In this document: one piece after another, positions 46,835 through 54,391 of the stretch
How positions within the stretch are numbered: the stretch's first letter is position 1
Layout: each line of letters begins with the position of its first letter
Source of the DNA: an uncultured Pelagibacteraceae bacterium
GTDB lineage: Bacteria; Pseudomonadota; Alphaproteobacteria; Pelagibacterales; Pelagibacteraceae
Reading direction: 5' to 3'
DNA: 64,000 bases
Assembly: GCA_902611845.1 (NCBI GenBank)
Contig: CACMAX010000002.1
Span: 62,001 to 126,000 of the forward strand
Notes under the pieces: model-generated
Seen by the model: only the letters and a program-made list of their open reading frames with translations
What the model was told of the DNA's origin: nothing
The model's database searches: none
Program-made: the position numbers and the translations under genes

Positions 46835-47848
46835 TTATAAAGAACCTGCTAATTTTGGATTGCCACTAATATCCTTAATTAAATAAGGTTTAACACCACC
46901 TTCTTGATCTAATAAATTTTTGCATTTATAACCAAGCCGCTTTAATTTAAGACCTTTACAAGATCTTTTAATCCAAATTTCATCGAAATATAATTTAAAG
47001 GCCATTTTTGAAGTTGTGTAAATTCCAAATTTAAAATCCCAACGATTTTTTCCAAAATACTTTTCTACATCTCCATGAGTTTTCCAAATTGTTTGTCCTT
47101 TATGATCTACTTTAAGATCACCATTAATCCAAATTTTAAAGTAACCTTTCTCTGGATCAGAATTAAAATTGATGTTGTGTATAATGTCTATCCATTTTCC
47201 TTTAAAGCTCAATAATTCGTCCCAATTTAATAATTTAAACTCTTGATATGATTTTATACAGAAATTGGCTCCTGTAGAACCATCTCCTGATCCTGCAGAA
47301 CAATTCTTATTTGGCTTATCTAGTACAAAATAGCCCTTTCTGGTTCCATTTTTCATTATCAGTCCAACAAAATTTTTTATATCAGTCTCAAACATTGGTT
47401 CATAAACTTCTATATCGTTATGCCATTGCTGTATTGTTAATCTTCCTCCCCATTTAAAGTCCTTTGGTATCAAAAGTGACATCGACATCCATACATTATC
47501 GTCCTTTTTTCCGTTTTTTCTTCCACTCACCTCGACTCTTTTTTTAGACTCAAAGTTAGATCTTTTACAATCTGCCTTTGAACCAATACACCCTGTCCCT
47601 ACAGTTAACTTAAGTGCGGTACCACCATGTCTAGGATTTTTTTTTGTAACTTCTAAAAAGTTATAATCCAAATTATTTTCTTTTTTAAAATTTTTGTAAA
47701 ATTGTTCTCTTATAATTTTAAACCCACCTTTAACATTTACAGTGGTATCATCTTTTTTAATTTTTAAATTTTTATGAAATATTGCTTCTTCAGCAACAAC
47801 CGAAGTACAAATGCTAAGTAAAAAAATAATTTTTATAATATAATTCAT
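46835..47848 (-). CDS. exported polysaccharide-lyase-like protein (heparin lyase I fold)
   Basis: A 337-residue secreted protein with signal peptide IIKIIFLLSICTSVVAEE (4-21). The core, with WMSMSLLIPKDFKWGGRLTIQQWH, FGIYTTSKM and LYFDEIWIKR, resembles the jelly-roll polysaccharide lyase/heparin lyase I-like family (PF14099). The substrate is unknown; catalytic residues cannot be assigned with confidence. It stands alone between the dnaK operon and dapB, divergent from dapB. Confidence 0.62.
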   Translation of the reverse strand: MNYIIKIIFLLSICTSVVAEEAIFHKNLKIKKDDTTVNVKGGFKIIREQFYKNFKKENNLDYNFLEVTKKNPRHGGTALKLTVGTGCIGSKADCKRSNFESKKRVEVSGRKNGKKDDNVWMSMSLLIPKDFKWGGRLTIQQWHNDIEVYEPMFETDIKNFVGLIMKNGTRKGYFVLDKPNKNCSAGSGDGSTGANFCIKSYQEFKLLNWDELLSFKGKWIDIIHNINFNSDPEKGYFKIWINGDLKVDHKGQTIWKTHGDVEKYFGKNRWDFKFGIYTTSKMAFKLYFDEIWIKRSCKGLKLKRLGYKCKNLLDQEGGVKPYLIKDISGNPKLAGSL

Positions 47849-47891
47849 TTAAATTAATTTAAGTTATGTATATTATATTAAATAAATATTA

Positions 47892-48668
47892 ATGAAAAAA
47901 ATTAATTTAGCTATAACTGGTTGCATGGGAAGAATGGGCCAACAGCTCATAAAATCTGCTATTAAAGACAAGTCAACTAAGTTGGTTGCTCTTACTGAAA
48001 ATAGATCCATTAATAAAAAAATTAGTGGGATCAGACCTGAATTAAATACTGAAAAAGCTCTTGGCAAAGCAAATGTAATTATAGATTTCACAATACCAAA
48101 ATGTACATTCGAAGTTTTAAAAATAGCTTCAAAACTAAAGAAAAAAGTTGTAATTGGTACAACAGGTTTTACAAAAAAAGAAGAGAATTTAATAAAGAAG
48201 TTTTCGAAAAAAATTCCAATTTTAAAAGCTGGAAATATGAGTGTTGGTATTAATTTGCTTATGTACCTGACCGAAATCACATCTGCATCACTGGGAAGTA
48301 ATTATTTAAGTAAGGTTTTTGAAGTTCATCACAAACACAAGAAAGATCATCCTTCTGGAACTGCTTTGATGCTTGGAAAGGGAATTGCTGTTGGAAAAAA
48401 TAAAGACTTTTACAAAATGATGGGTAAAAAATACTTAAATAAGAAAAAATTTCCTTACGGAAAAAAAATTAATTTCAATTCAATTAGAAAAGGTGAGATT
48501 ATAGGTGAACACGAAGTAACTTTTTCAAATGGAAAAGAAATTATATCTCTAAACCATGAAGCTTTCGACAGAGCTTTATATTCAGAAGGAGCAATAACTG
48601 CTGCTAAATGGCTAGTAAATAAGAAACCAGGTCTCTACTCAATGAGAAATCTTCTGAATTTTAAATAA
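47892..48668 (+). CDS. dapB: 4-hydroxy-tetrahydrodipicolinate reductase
   Basis: Second committed step of the DAP/lysine pathway. It has 258 residues. The nucleotide-binding loop is GCMGRMGQQL (10-19). The catalytic/substrate segment EVHHKHKKDHPSGTAL near 145-160 carries the active His pair and Lys. The stop overlaps the nth ATG by one base. Confidence 0.97.
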   Translation: MKKINLAITGCMGRMGQQLIKSAIKDKSTKLVALTENRSINKKISGIRPELNTEKALGKANVIIDFTIPKCTFEVLKIASKLKKKVVIGTTGFTKKEENLIKKFSKKIPILKAGNMSVGINLLMYLTEITSASLGSNYLSKVFEVHHKHKKDHPSGTALMLGKGIAVGKNKDFYKMMGKKYLNKKKFPYGKKINFNSIRKGEIIGEHEVTFSNGKEIISLNHEAFDRALYSEGAITAAKWLVNKKPGLYSMRNLLNFK

Positions 48669-49321
48669 TGAATGAAGTACAGAGGGCCAAAATAGTTTTA
48701 AAGATACTAAATAAAACTTATCCAACAACACCCATACCACTAAAACATAGAAATATATTTACACTTTTGATATCTGTACTACTTTCAGCTCAATGTACAG
48801 ACGTGAATGTTAATAATGTTACCAAAAATATTTATCCAAAATACAATAAACCAGAGCATTTCGTTAAACTTGGAAGAAAGAAAATTGAAAACTTAATACG
48901 AAGTATAGGTATTTTTAGAGTTAAAGCTAAAAGTGTTTATAATCTTTCTAAAACTTTAGTTGAAAAATATAATAGTAAAGTTCCTAAAACTTTCGAGGAA
49001 TTAGAAGAGTTACCTGGTGTAGGGCATAAAACTGCAAGTGTAGTCATGTCTCAAGGATTTGGTTTTCCGGCATTTCCCATTGATACACATATACATAGAC
49101 TTGCACAAAGATGGGGTTTAACAAATGGAAAAAATGTTGTGCAAACAGAAAAAGATTTAAAAAGATTATTTCCAAAAAAATATTGGAATAAGCTACATCT
49201 TCAAATAATTTATTATGGTAGAGAGTATTGCAAAGCAAGAGAGTGTTACGGTATTTCTTGTAAAATTTGTACTTCTTGCTATCCTAAAAGAAAAAAACCT
49301 GTAAAAACAAAGAAAGCTTAG
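48668..49321 (+). CDS. nth: endonuclease III with an atypical Fe-S cysteine pattern
   Basis: DNA glycosylase/AP lyase for oxidised pyrimidines. It has 217 residues. The helix-hairpin-helix LPGVGHKTA has catalytic Lys121, and catalytic Asp139 is in PIDTHIHRL. The C-terminal cluster loop has Cys188, 193, 198, 201 and 204, whereas the usual spacing is C-x6-C-x2-C-x5-C (188, 195, 198, 204). Position 195 is Gly here and extra Cys occur at 193 and 201, so a cluster may form with shifted ligands. Confidence 0.93.
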   Translation: MNEVQRAKIVLKILNKTYPTTPIPLKHRNIFTLLISVLLSAQCTDVNVNNVTKNIYPKYNKPEHFVKLGRKKIENLIRSIGIFRVKAKSVYNLSKTLVEKYNSKVPKTFEELEELPGVGHKTASVVMSQGFGFPAFPIDTHIHRLAQRWGLTNGKNVVQTEKDLKRLFPKKYWNKLHLQIIYYGREYCKARECYGISCKICTSCYPKRKKPVKTKKA

Positions 49322-49322
49322 T

Positions 49323-50252
49323 ATGAAAATCTTAGGTATAGGAAATGCAATCGTAGATGTAATTTGTAAAATTGATGAAGACTTTATTAACCAAAATGGT
49401 TTAACAAAGGGAACTATGAAACTTATTTTTGAAGATGAGGAATTTAAATCAATGCTATCAAATTTAAATATTGAAAAAACTATATCAGGTGGGTCAGTGG
49501 CAAATTCTATTGTTGGATTATCTCAATTAGGTAACAAAGTTGGTTTTATTGGTAAGGTTAGTGATGACGAATTAGGAAGTAAATATGAGTATGGACTAAA
49601 ATCAGAAAATGTTGAATATTTTTATTCAAAAAAAAAAGAAGAATTGCCGACTGGAACTTGTCTAATTTTAGTAACACCAGACTCTGAAAGAACGATGTGT
49701 ACCTATCTTGGAACAGCAGGAAAAATAAATGAAAGTGATGTAAATTCTGATGTGGTGAAACAATCTGAGATAATTTTTTTAGAGGGATACCTATGGGACG
49801 AGGGCGAACCAAAAAAAGCATTTGAAAAAGCCATCAATAGTGCAAATAAAGTTGCAATGTCACTCTCAGATCAGTTCTGTGTGGATAGGCACAAGCCACA
49901 TTTTTTGGATTTGGTAAAAAACAAATTGGATATTATATTTGCTAACGAACAAGAAATGATGTCATTAATAGACGCAAAAGATTTTAAAGATGTTATTGAT
50001 TTTGGAAAAAATTTAAAAAAATTAGTTGTTATTACAAGAGGTGAGAAAGGAGCTATATCAATAAATGGTGAGGAAATTGTAGAAAATGGAGTCGAAAAAA
50101 ACTTAAATATTAAAGATCTTACTGGAGCTGGAGATCTGTTTGCTGCAGGTTTTTTACATGGAATTTTAAATAATTTAAGTACAACAGAAAGTCTAAATAA
50201 GGGGCGAGAGATGTCATCAAAAGTAATTCAACAAATAGGTGCTAGGCTCTAG
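49323..50252 (+). CDS. PfkB-family carbohydrate/nucleoside kinase
   Basis: A ribokinase-fold sugar or adenosine-type kinase of 309 residues. The N-terminal glycines (SGGSVANSIVGLSQLG near 58-73) and the C-terminal catalytic signature LTGAGDLFAAGFLHG (Asp as general base) are clear. The exact substrate is unknown; members in this genomic position in alphaproteobacteria are often labelled adenosine kinase. It starts one base after nth, and its end overlaps a small convergent gene by 11 bases. Confidence 0.9.
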   Translation: MKILGIGNAIVDVICKIDEDFINQNGLTKGTMKLIFEDEEFKSMLSNLNIEKTISGGSVANSIVGLSQLGNKVGFIGKVSDDELGSKYEYGLKSENVEYFYSKKKEELPTGTCLILVTPDSERTMCTYLGTAGKINESDVNSDVVKQSEIIFLEGYLWDEGEPKKAFEKAINSANKVAMSLSDQFCVDRHKPHFLDLVKNKLDIIFANEQEMMSLIDAKDFKDVIDFGKNLKKLVVITRGEKGAISINGEEIVENGVEKNLNIKDLTGAGDLFAAGFLHGILNNLSTTESLNKGREMSSKVIQQIGARL

Positions 50253-50358
50253 TATTTTTTCTACTGTAACTTCCTTTACCTTTTTTGGGTTTAATTATTT
50301 TGGGTTTATATTTTTTATTACGAAGTTCCTTGGCATAAAAATTTTTCCTTTTAAGCAT
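50242..50358 (-). CDS. arfA: 38-residue ArfA-like alternative ribosome-rescue factor
   Basis: A short, very basic gene with the segment KPKKGKGSYSRK (23-34), the conserved core of ArfA proteins. ArfA recruits RF2 to free ribosomes stalled on mRNAs without a stop codon. The protein lacks the hydrophobic C-terminal tail of E. coli ArfA, as in short alphaproteobacterial forms. Its ATG overlaps the end of the regulator gene by eight bases (ATGCTTAA), suggesting coupled translation. The family call rests on this motif and on size and charge. Confidence 0.8.
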   Translation of the reverse strand: MLKRKNFYAKELRNKKYKPKIIKPKKGKGSYSRKNTRA

Positions 50359-50914
50359 TAATTTTATACCCACCTTTAATGCTTGAAATAAACTTATTAT
50401 CTCCGAATTTTTTTTCTATTTTTTTTCTTAGTCTATAAATATGAGTTTCTACTGTATGTGTCTCTAATTTGGATTTATAGCCCCAAACTTCTGATTGTAG
50501 TTTATTAATTGCTACCGGCTCCCTTGAGATATTTAAAAAATTAATTATTCTTATTTCTTTTTCAGTTAATCTTAGAGATTTATCATTTAAAGTCATTACT
50601 CTTGAATTTAAATTAATAAAATATTTTCCAGTTTTAATATTATTTTGTTGATTAAATTTATTTTTTAAAAATTGTACGTTAATTATCTCTATGAGTTTTT
50701 TAAGATTGATAGGATATTCATCAATTATAATTTGATTTTCAAAAACTTTTTTTTTTTCTCCTGAAATAACTATTACATTTTTTCCGTTTTGAATATTTAG
50801 AGAGTTATTGTTGTTAACATTTTTAATATCAAAATTTAATTTACTTTTTATTTCATTTAATATGCTAAATAATGTTGGAAATTTGTGTATAATTAAGGAC
50901 TGTATTAAACTCAT
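50351..50914 (-). CDS. winged-helix (OmpR-type) regulator with degenerate receiver
   Basis: About 187 residues from ATG 50914; a TTG at 50932 is also in frame. The C-terminal third (SLRLTEKEIRIINFLN; THTVETHIYRLRKKIEKKF; ISSIKGGYKI) is an OmpR/PhoB winged helix. The N-terminal part resembles the end of a receiver domain (VIVISGEKKK; YPINLKKLIEII), but I see no phospho-acceptor Asp pocket. It may therefore work without phosphorylation. It is divergent from the L,D-transpeptidase with an 11-base gap, so it may control that gene. Confidence 0.78.
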   Translation of the reverse strand: MSLIQSLIIHKFPTLFSILNEIKSKLNFDIKNVNNNNSLNIQNGKNVIVISGEKKKVFENQIIIDEYPINLKKLIEIINVQFLKNKFNQQNNIKTGKYFINLNSRVMTLNDKSLRLTEKEIRIINFLNISREPVAINKLQSEVWGYKSKLETHTVETHIYRLRKKIEKKFGDNKFISSIKGGYKINA

Positions 50915-50925
50915 TATATAACAAT

Positions 50926-51429
50926 ATGACAATTATTATTAAAAATAAAGATACACTTATATTTGATGAATTTATATTTAGATGTTGTGTAGGGAAAATG
51001 GGATTTTCAAAGAATAAAATAGAGGGAGATAAAAAGACCCCAATAGGTCAATTTAAATTAGAAAATCTTTATTTTAGAAAAGATAGAAAACGAATGCCAA
51101 CAACAAAATTAAATACTATAGAAATAAAAAAAAATATGGGTTGGTGTGATGATGTAAATGAAAAAAAAAATTATAATAAGCTGATTAATATAAATTCAAA
51201 GTTTAAATGTGAGAAATTATTTAGATCTGATTATAAATATGATTACTTTATACCAATTAAATATAATTGGATTAATACTAAAGTTGGGAAAGGCAGTGCA
51301 ATTTTTATACACTTAACAAAAAATTTCAAACCAACAGCTGGATGTATTGGCCTTTTAGAAAAAGACTTTTTAATACTAGCAAAATTAATAAAAAAAAATA
51401 CTGAGATAAAAATACTTTACGCTCTTTGA
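50926..51429 (+). CDS. L,D-transpeptidase (YkuD domain)
   Basis: Peptidoglycan crosslinking or lipoprotein-anchoring transpeptidase of 167 residues. The YkuD motif is HLTKNFKPTAGCIGL with His129 and the catalytic Cys140. No signal peptide is seen at the N-terminus (MTIIIKNKDTLIFDEF), as in several alphaproteobacterial relatives. It is divergent from the winged-helix gene, and its end overlaps convergent yggS by 13 bases. Confidence 0.85.
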   Translation: MTIIIKNKDTLIFDEFIFRCCVGKMGFSKNKIEGDKKTPIGQFKLENLYFRKDRKRMPTTKLNTIEIKKNMGWCDDVNEKKNYNKLININSKFKCEKLFRSDYKYDYFIPIKYNWINTKVGKGSAIFIHLTKNFKPTAGCIGLLEKDFLILAKLIKKNTEIKILYAL

Positions 51430-52079
51430 CCAAAAATACTTGAACCAATTCTTAAAAATGTTGCTTGGTTTTCAATTGCATCTAAATAATCAGATGACAT
51501 TCCCATGCTTAATTCATTTAATTTAATTATTTTATTTAAATCATTCATCTCTTTAAAATATTTTTTGGAATCTTTGTCAAAAGGAGGTATGCACATTAAT
51601 CCTATTACATCCAAATCTAAACTTGAACAATATTTATAAAAATCTAAAACTTCGTCTTTTGAGATTCCTGATTTTTGTTCTTCATCTCCTATATTCACTT
51701 GTATAAATAATTTTGGTTTCACATTAAGCTCATTTTGAAATTTAAAAATTTTGTCAGCTAGTTTTTTACTGTCTAATGAGTGAATATAATCAAACAATTT
51801 TATTGCTTGTTTAACTTTATTTGATTGAAGTCGTCCAATTAAATGTAATTTTATATTTTCCTTTTGTTTTTTTATTTGAGTCCATTTTTCAACGGCCTCC
51901 TGAACTTTATTTTCACCATAATGAATATGACCATGATTAATCGCAGGTAGTATATGATCTAATTTAAATGTTTTGGAGACAGCTATGATTTTAGGTGTTT
52001 TTGAAATATTATTATTAGCCTCAAACTTTAGCTTAACTTTTTCAGATATTTTAAGTAAATTTTCAACAACGTTATGCAT
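51417..52079 (-). CDS. yggS: PLP homeostasis protein YggS
   Basis: Pyridoxal-phosphate-binding protein that balances vitamin B6 and amino-acid pools. It has 220 residues in a TIM barrel. The PLP lysine is in IIAVSKTF near 36, with HYGENKVQEAVEKW, HLIGRLQSNKVKQAI and LSMGMSSDYLDAI as further signatures. Its start codon shares the palindrome ATGCAT with the start of the divergent ThiE-like gene. Confidence 0.95.
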   Translation of the reverse strand: MHNVVENLLKISEKVKLKFEANNNISKTPKIIAVSKTFKLDHILPAINHGHIHYGENKVQEAVEKWTQIKKQKENIKLHLIGRLQSNKVKQAIKLFDYIHSLDSKKLADKIFKFQNELNVKPKLFIQVNIGDEEQKSGISKDEVLDFYKYCSSLDLDVIGLMCIPPFDKDSKKYFKEMNDLNKIIKLNELSMGMSSDYLDAIENQATFLRIGSSIFGQRA

Positions 52080-52601
52080 TACAATTTTCCAATTAAATTT
52101 TACTTTATAAATTCTTTTAAAAAAAATAATATTGATAATTTAGATAATAATACAGCTGTTATTTACAGAAACTATAATAAAAAATTAAAGATCGCAGAAA
52201 TAATAAAAATAAGAAATTATTGCAATAAAAAAAATATAAAATTTTTTTTATCAAATAATATCAAAATTGCTCTAAAATTAAGATTAAATGGTGCCTATAT
52301 ACCTTCTTTTAATAAGAATTTTAATCATGTTGGATATTCGTTCAATTCATCTTTTAAAATACTTGGCTCAGCTCATAACGTAAAAGAAATACGTATAAAG
52401 GAGAGACAAAACGTAGAAATAATTTTTTTATCCTCGATATTTAAAAAAAACAAAAATTACTTAGGTATATATAGATTCAAACAACTAATGAGAATTACAA
52501 ATAAGAAAATTATTTGTCTTGGTGGAATTTCAAAAAGTAATATTAAAAAAATAAATTTATTAAACTGTCTTGGTTTTAGTGGGATATCTTATTTTGAGTA
52601 A
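52074..52601 (+). CDS. ThiE/TenI-like (thiamine phosphate synthase family) protein, divergent
   Basis: A 175-residue TIM-barrel-like protein. The C-terminal LGGISKSNIKKINLLNCLGFSGIS matches the phosphate-binding end of ThiE/TenI proteins, and LNGAYIPSF and LGSAHNVKEI match the middle. The sequence is strongly diverged and shorter than normal ThiE (about 210), and the pyrimidine-binding residues are not clear. It may be a TenI-like or otherwise altered family member. It is followed by a terminator. Confidence 0.7.
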   Translation: MHYNFPIKFYFINSFKKNNIDNLDNNTAVIYRNYNKKLKIAEIIKIRNYCNKKNIKFFLSNNIKIALKLRLNGAYIPSFNKNFNHVGYSFNSSFKILGSAHNVKEIRIKERQNVEIIFLSSIFKKNKNYLGIYRFKQLMRITNKKIICLGGISKSNIKKINLLNCLGFSGISYFE

Positions 52602-52633
52602 AAAAAAGGCCCCAAAAAATGGGGCCCTTTTAA
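52600..52633. terminator. bidirectional intrinsic terminator between the ThiE-like gene and the porin
   Basis: GGCCCCA (52608-52614) and TGGGGCC (52620-52626) form a GC-rich 7-bp stem with a five-A loop. A run of seven A lies on the left and CTTTT on the right, so it gives a T-tailed hairpin in both directions. It serves the convergent ThiE-like and porin transcripts. Confidence 0.9.
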
Positions 52634-52651
52634 TTAGTTTTATTTTGCTAA

Positions 52652-53602
52652 TTAGAACGCAAAAGTTAGAACCATCTGATAACCTTCTCTGTCATCTGCA
52701 GCAGAGTTATTTACGTTATCAACTTGGTGCATTGATACTGCAATACCCAAAGATCCCATTGTGTAAGAAGCACCAATTGCTGTTGCTTCTTGGTCTTTTG
52801 ATCCAACTTTTTCTCTAGTATTTGAACCATAAGATACAGTTAAATCGTCATTGATTGCGTAAGATATACCAACTCCAGTTGACTCAATGTCTGATGCACT
52901 TTCATTGTCTGTCTCTGCAGTTTGGATACCTATTGTAGCACCACCGATTGCATATTTAGCATACATTGTACTGTCATTTGATTTAGTTCCAGTTGTTACT
53001 TCAACATCACCTTCACCATAACCAAGTGTCAATCCGTCCATTCCAGTATATGTAATACCGTAATCTGAATATGACACATCAGTACCATCTGCAGCACCTG
53101 ATGCATTTACGTAGTATAAATGTACGTTTAAGCCTGACTCATGAGCATATGTATATTTAAACGCGTTGTCTCCTGCGAAACCATTTACTCTAGATGTGTC
53201 AGCACCAGTAATAACATCCCATGGCTCTTCTGAAGCTGTAGGCATCACGTCGTCATTTCCGTCCATGAAACCACCAGTTCCGTGACCACCGAATACTAAT
53301 GTACCAGCATCACCTAAATCAAAAGTTAATGAGTAGCTATCTACATTACCTGCACCTGAAGTTGCACTAGCATCACCATCAAGTTCTACTGAGTATGTAA
53401 CACCAATATCGTTTACATCACCTGAAGCAGAAAATGTAACTGAGTCTTCCATTACCCATCCGTTACCGTGGTTTGCTTTTTCATCACCACCTGTAAAAGA
53501 CATAGTAGCAGTTCCAGCTGCAGACATTTCAGCTGCTGAAACAGATCCAGCAACTAAAGAACCAGCAAGAGCTGTTAGTCCTATTTTTTTATAATTGTTC
53601 AT
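52652..53602 (-). CDS. outer-membrane porin
   Basis: A 316-residue beta-barrel porin of the Gram-negative porin type. The start is set at ATG 53602 by an AAGGAG Shine-Dalgarno at 53612-53617 and by the signal peptide KIGLTALAGSLVAGSVSAAE; upstream Met codons lack this. Alternating-polarity strands, many Gly/Asp/Thr and a terminal Phe (MVLTFAF), the OMP assembly signal, are present. Base composition is much richer in G+C than its neighbours (I count 30 of 60 at 53221-53280), as in a highly expressed gene. A structured region lies upstream and a terminator follows. Confidence 0.92.
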   Translation of the reverse strand: MNNYKKIGLTALAGSLVAGSVSAAEMSAAGTATMSFTGGDEKANHGNGWVMEDSVTFSASGDVNDIGVTYSVELDGDASATSGAGNVDSYSLTFDLGDAGTLVFGGHGTGGFMDGNDDVMPTASEEPWDVITGADTSRVNGFAGDNAFKYTYAHESGLNVHLYYVNASGAADGTDVSYSDYGITYTGMDGLTLGYGEGDVEVTTGTKSNDSTMYAKYAIGGATIGIQTAETDNESASDIESTGVGISYAINDDLTVSYGSNTREKVGSKDQEATAIGASYTMGSLGIAVSMHQVDNVNNSAADDREGYQMVLTFAF

Positions 53603-53610
53603 ATTAAGTA

Positions 53611-53638
53611 CTCCTTGTTTATGTTTAATATTAAACAT
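53611..53638 (-). promoter_or_regulatory. porin ribosome-binding site and 18-bp palindrome
   Basis: On the minus strand CAAGGAG (53617-53611) stands eight bases before the porin ATG, one of the strongest Shine-Dalgarno sequences in the window. Immediately upstream ATGTTTAATATTAAACAT (53638-53621) is a perfect 18-base palindrome, which could be an operator or a small hairpin next to the ribosome-binding site. Confidence 0.6.
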
Positions 53639-53650
53639 GGCTTTTCTACC

Positions 53651-53754
53651 AAAAAAGCTTTGATTCTGTTAAGTTTAAAGCAATTAATGTAAAATAAATA
53701 TTAAAGTGTTGCATAAATACATCATATAAAAAGCTTAAAAATCAAAGCTTTTTT
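53651..53754 (-). repeat. 15-bp inverted repeat with an alternative hairpin arm upstream of the porin
   Basis: AAAAAAGCTTTGATT (53651-53665) and its exact reverse complement AATCAAAGCTTTTTT (53740-53754) are 74 bases apart. The right arm can instead pair with AAAAAGCTT (53728-53736), giving a local 9-bp hairpin with an 8-base loop. The two pairings exclude each other. The element lies 49-152 bases upstream of the porin ATG and could fold in a porin leader RNA if transcription starts early enough. Confidence 0.7.
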
Positions 53755-53816
53755 AATTTTTTTTTGCGATTCTTTGATATTTAAATTTTATCTGATTAAT
53801 TATATTAAATTTTATT

Positions 53817-54374
53817 ATGTTATCAAAAATTTTAAGAAACTTATTAGCGTCAATAGTAACGTTTGCAGTTGTTAGCTCATGTGCAAATGGTTTGCCTGGT
53901 GGTGATGCCAGAAAAAGACCCCCTCAAGTAAAAGACAGGATTCAAAAAAATATTGAAGAAGGTAGAGGCTTCAGGTTGATGGGTGGTAACAAAAGAAATA
54001 CAGGAGAATTTGATTTTGCAAGTTCTAATGAGTTATGGCGAGCTTCATTGGATACGCTAGATTTTATGCCACTAGCACTTGCCAATTATAGTGGGGGAAT
54101 AGTAGTAACAGATTGGTATAGCGACGGTAAAGCTAATAATGAGTCTGTAAAAATCTCAGTAAGATTTTTAAGCAATGAAATAAGAGCAGATGCATTAGTT
54201 GTGAAAGTCTTTTATAAAAATTGCTCTACTGAGCAAACTTGCAAAATAACCGATAAATCTGGGGTACTATCAGAGGAGCTTGCAAAAAAAATTTTAACTA
54301 AAGCAGCTCTTTATGAAAAGCAAGGTCAATCAAAAAATAAAAAAAAATATATAAACGAAGGCTTAAAAGATTAA
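53817..54374 (+). CDS. DUF3576-family lipoprotein
   Basis: A 185-residue predicted lipoprotein with signal and lipobox FAVVSSCANG (Cys22). The conserved ELWRASLDTLDFMPLALANYSGG and WYSD segments are typical of DUF3576, an alphaproteobacterial family found just upstream of leuS, as here. Function unknown; the envelope location comes from the lipobox. Confidence 0.82.
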   Translation: MLSKILRNLLASIVTFAVVSSCANGLPGGDARKRPPQVKDRIQKNIEEGRGFRLMGGNKRNTGEFDFASSNELWRASLDTLDFMPLALANYSGGIVVTDWYSDGKANNESVKISVRFLSNEIRADALVVKVFYKNCSTEQTCKITDKSGVLSEELAKKILTKAALYEKQGQSKNKKKYINEGLKD

Positions 54375-54391
54375 GCAATTAACTTAAGATT

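Noticed and set aside
52074..52601. Calling the gene thiE outright
   Set aside because: Only the phosphate-binding end is convincing and the protein is short and diverged, so only a family-level call is supported.
53651..53754. Miniature inverted-repeat transposable element
   Set aside because: The 15-bp inverted repeats could be element ends, but the flanking bases show no target-site duplication and I saw no second copy in the window; a leader structure fits better.
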